Part shown: piece by piece, positions 5,452 through 6,387 of the stretch | Numbering within the stretch: position 1 is the first letter of the stretch | Layout of the letters: each line of letters opens with the position of its first letter | DNA from: Prevotellaceae bacterium | GTDB taxonomy: Bacteria > Bacteroidota > Bacteroidia > Bacteroidales > UBA932 | Assembly: GCA_031259225.1 (NCBI GenBank) | Contig: JAIRLT010000262.1 | Coordinates: 1 to 6,387, forward strand | Direction of reading: 5' to 3' | Length of the DNA: 6,387 bases | Notes under the pieces: generated by a model | Database searches by the model: none | What the model was told of the DNA's origin: nothing | The model's input: the letters and a program-made list of their open reading frames with translations, nothing else | Program-made: the position numbers and the translations under genes

Positions 5452-5501
5452 AAACGCTATGTTAAGTGCTATTATGCTTTAAATGTAATTCCGTCTATTG
5501 G

Positions 5502-6387
5502 TCATAAGCACACCCACATAATCCAAAAGTCAGTTGTACTTTCACCAGGCGCGGGGAGGAAACTGTAGCGTTTTGCACCTAACTCATTGATTTTACGCCA
5601 AAGGAAGCGTTGGGCGACATGCCAGACTCCAAAATAGTCATAACCGCATTCATAGGTAGTCGCGGTGGTAATGCAGATGTCACGGCAAGTTGGGTCGTAT
5701 ACTGGCGCACAACCCGCGGAGCAGTTGGTTTCATCATATTCAGCATACGTTGCATTCACCACCAGACCACACTGATCCTTCAGTTGGACATAAGCCCGAT
5801 TGCACGCACCACTGCACGCGCCATCATTAGTTGTATACGTCCCGGTAGTTTTGCACGTATCGCTGCAATTCGTTGTGCCGTTAGCGCAACAGTCCAATAA
5901 TCCCGCGGCTTCGCCGTTCTTGCCGCACCATACGCCCGGGCAACCGGTGGCGTCGGTGAGTGCGGTTATCTCACTGCCGGAATAAGTGTTCGCAGTCCAT
6001 TCTATCGAGCCGTTGATAATAAACGGCGGCGAGCCTTTCAAGTCATAGCCGCCGCTGGGGTTGTCCCTTGCGTTGGGCGGGAAGTCGCTGCCGTAAACGC
6101 ACCAGTTGAATGTACCGGTGGCGTTGTCCAATGTAGCAGTTACGGTCGAGGGGTTGGTGGTTACATAAAAGCCGCGCGTGTTGCCGGGAACAGTAGAAAT
6201 GCCGCCGGTAATAGCGGACGGACTGCTGAGTTCGGCTTTGGCAAACGTGCCGGGCGACGTCCCGCTCACCGGGCACAAATCGACCCAGATCCACACGCGG
6301 TCGTTGGCGGCGCTGCCCGTCCATGACACGCTAAAGGTTACCGTTTTTGAGTTGTAGTTTACGTCTAATGGCGTAACCGTTACTGTT
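5502..6387 (-). CDS. Partial secreted/surface protein: beta-rich module, Cys-rich module, short FISUMP-like tail (5' end outside window)
   Basis: The frame is open from the right edge to a TGA at 5502-5504, leaving the last 294 residues; the start is outside. A GTG at 6329 is in frame but lies inside the domain, so I do not use it. Visible residues 1-145 form a beta-rich, Thr/Ser/Gly-rich module (VTFSVSWTGSAANDRVWIWV, NTRGFYVTTNPSTVTATL, FNWCVYGSDFPPNA, KGSPPFIING) of a kind I associate with repetitive surface proteins of uncultured Bacteroidales. Residues 149-247 contain 14 cysteines, including four C-x3-C pairs in a duplicated arrangement, which suggests disulfides outside the cytoplasm. 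The tail has INELGAKRYSFLPAPG, similar to the C-terminal part of FISUMP domains, but stops only 17 residues later. The usual YWWSS...FSVRC ending is absent and the first part of the domain is not recognisable, so the tail may be truncated or decayed. Function is unknown; adhesion or cell-surface display is a guess. Confidence 0.75.
   Translation of the reverse strand, partial: TVTVTPLDVNYNSKTVTFSVSWTGSAANDRVWIWVDLCPVSGTSPGTFAKAELSSPSAITGGISTVPGNTRGFYVTTNPSTVTATLDNATGTFNWCVYGSDFPPNARDNPSGGYDLKGSPPFIINGSIEWTANTYSGSEITALTDATGCPGVWCGKNGEAAGLLDCCANGTTNCSDTCKTTGTYTTNDGACSGACNRAYVQLKDQCGLVVNATYAEYDETNCSAGCAPVYDPTCRDICITTATTYECGYDYFGVWHVAQRFLWRKINELGAKRYSFLPAPGESTTDFWIMWVCL

Noticed and set aside
5405..5470. 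Integron attC-like site (GTTAAGT at 5461-5467 with nearby palindromes)
   Set aside because: No matching partner core site in the right orientation was found, and there is no integrase or cassette structure.

Overview
This window looks like chromosomal DNA of a member of the Bacteroidota, probably order Bacteroidales. It encodes a Bacteroides-type serine palmitoyltransferase and a two-component pair resembling RprX/RprY. The perfect -7 box TATCTTTG (Bacteroides consensus TAnnTTTG) recurs in three intergenic gaps. Shine-Dalgarno sites are mostly absent. A C-terminal segment resembles the Fibrobacter succinogenes major paralogous (FISUMP) domain that is common in this phylum. Genus cannot be fixed from the sequence.

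All six recognisable protein genes are on the minus strand. From right to left (direction of transcription): (1) 5502-6387, the 3' part of a large, probably surface or secreted protein with a beta-rich module, a cysteine-rich module and a short FISUMP-like tail; its 5' end is outside the window. (2) An 844-bp gap (4658-5501) with no convincing gene. It holds a 12-unit, 21-bp tandem array, a heptamer repeat, and a plus-strand promoter followed by three strong hairpins (a candidate structured RNA). It also holds a fourth, imperfect inverted repeat. (3) 4103-4657, a flavodoxin with a signal peptide, with its own promoter and a likely intrinsic terminator. (4) A compact cluster, 3945 down to 1: serine palmitoyltransferase (spt), sensor kinase (rprX-like), response regulator (rprY-like), and a truncated gene whose visible end starts a GH16/concanavalin-like domain.

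The spt-rprX-rprY genes are separated by only 37 and 32 bp and share one recognisable promoter upstream of spt, so they may be one transcript. The downstream gene may be read through or started from its own -7 box in the 40-bp gap. The inferred theme is envelope biology: sphingolipid synthesis beside an envelope-type two-component system. The most unusual material is the non-coding stretch 4683-5451.
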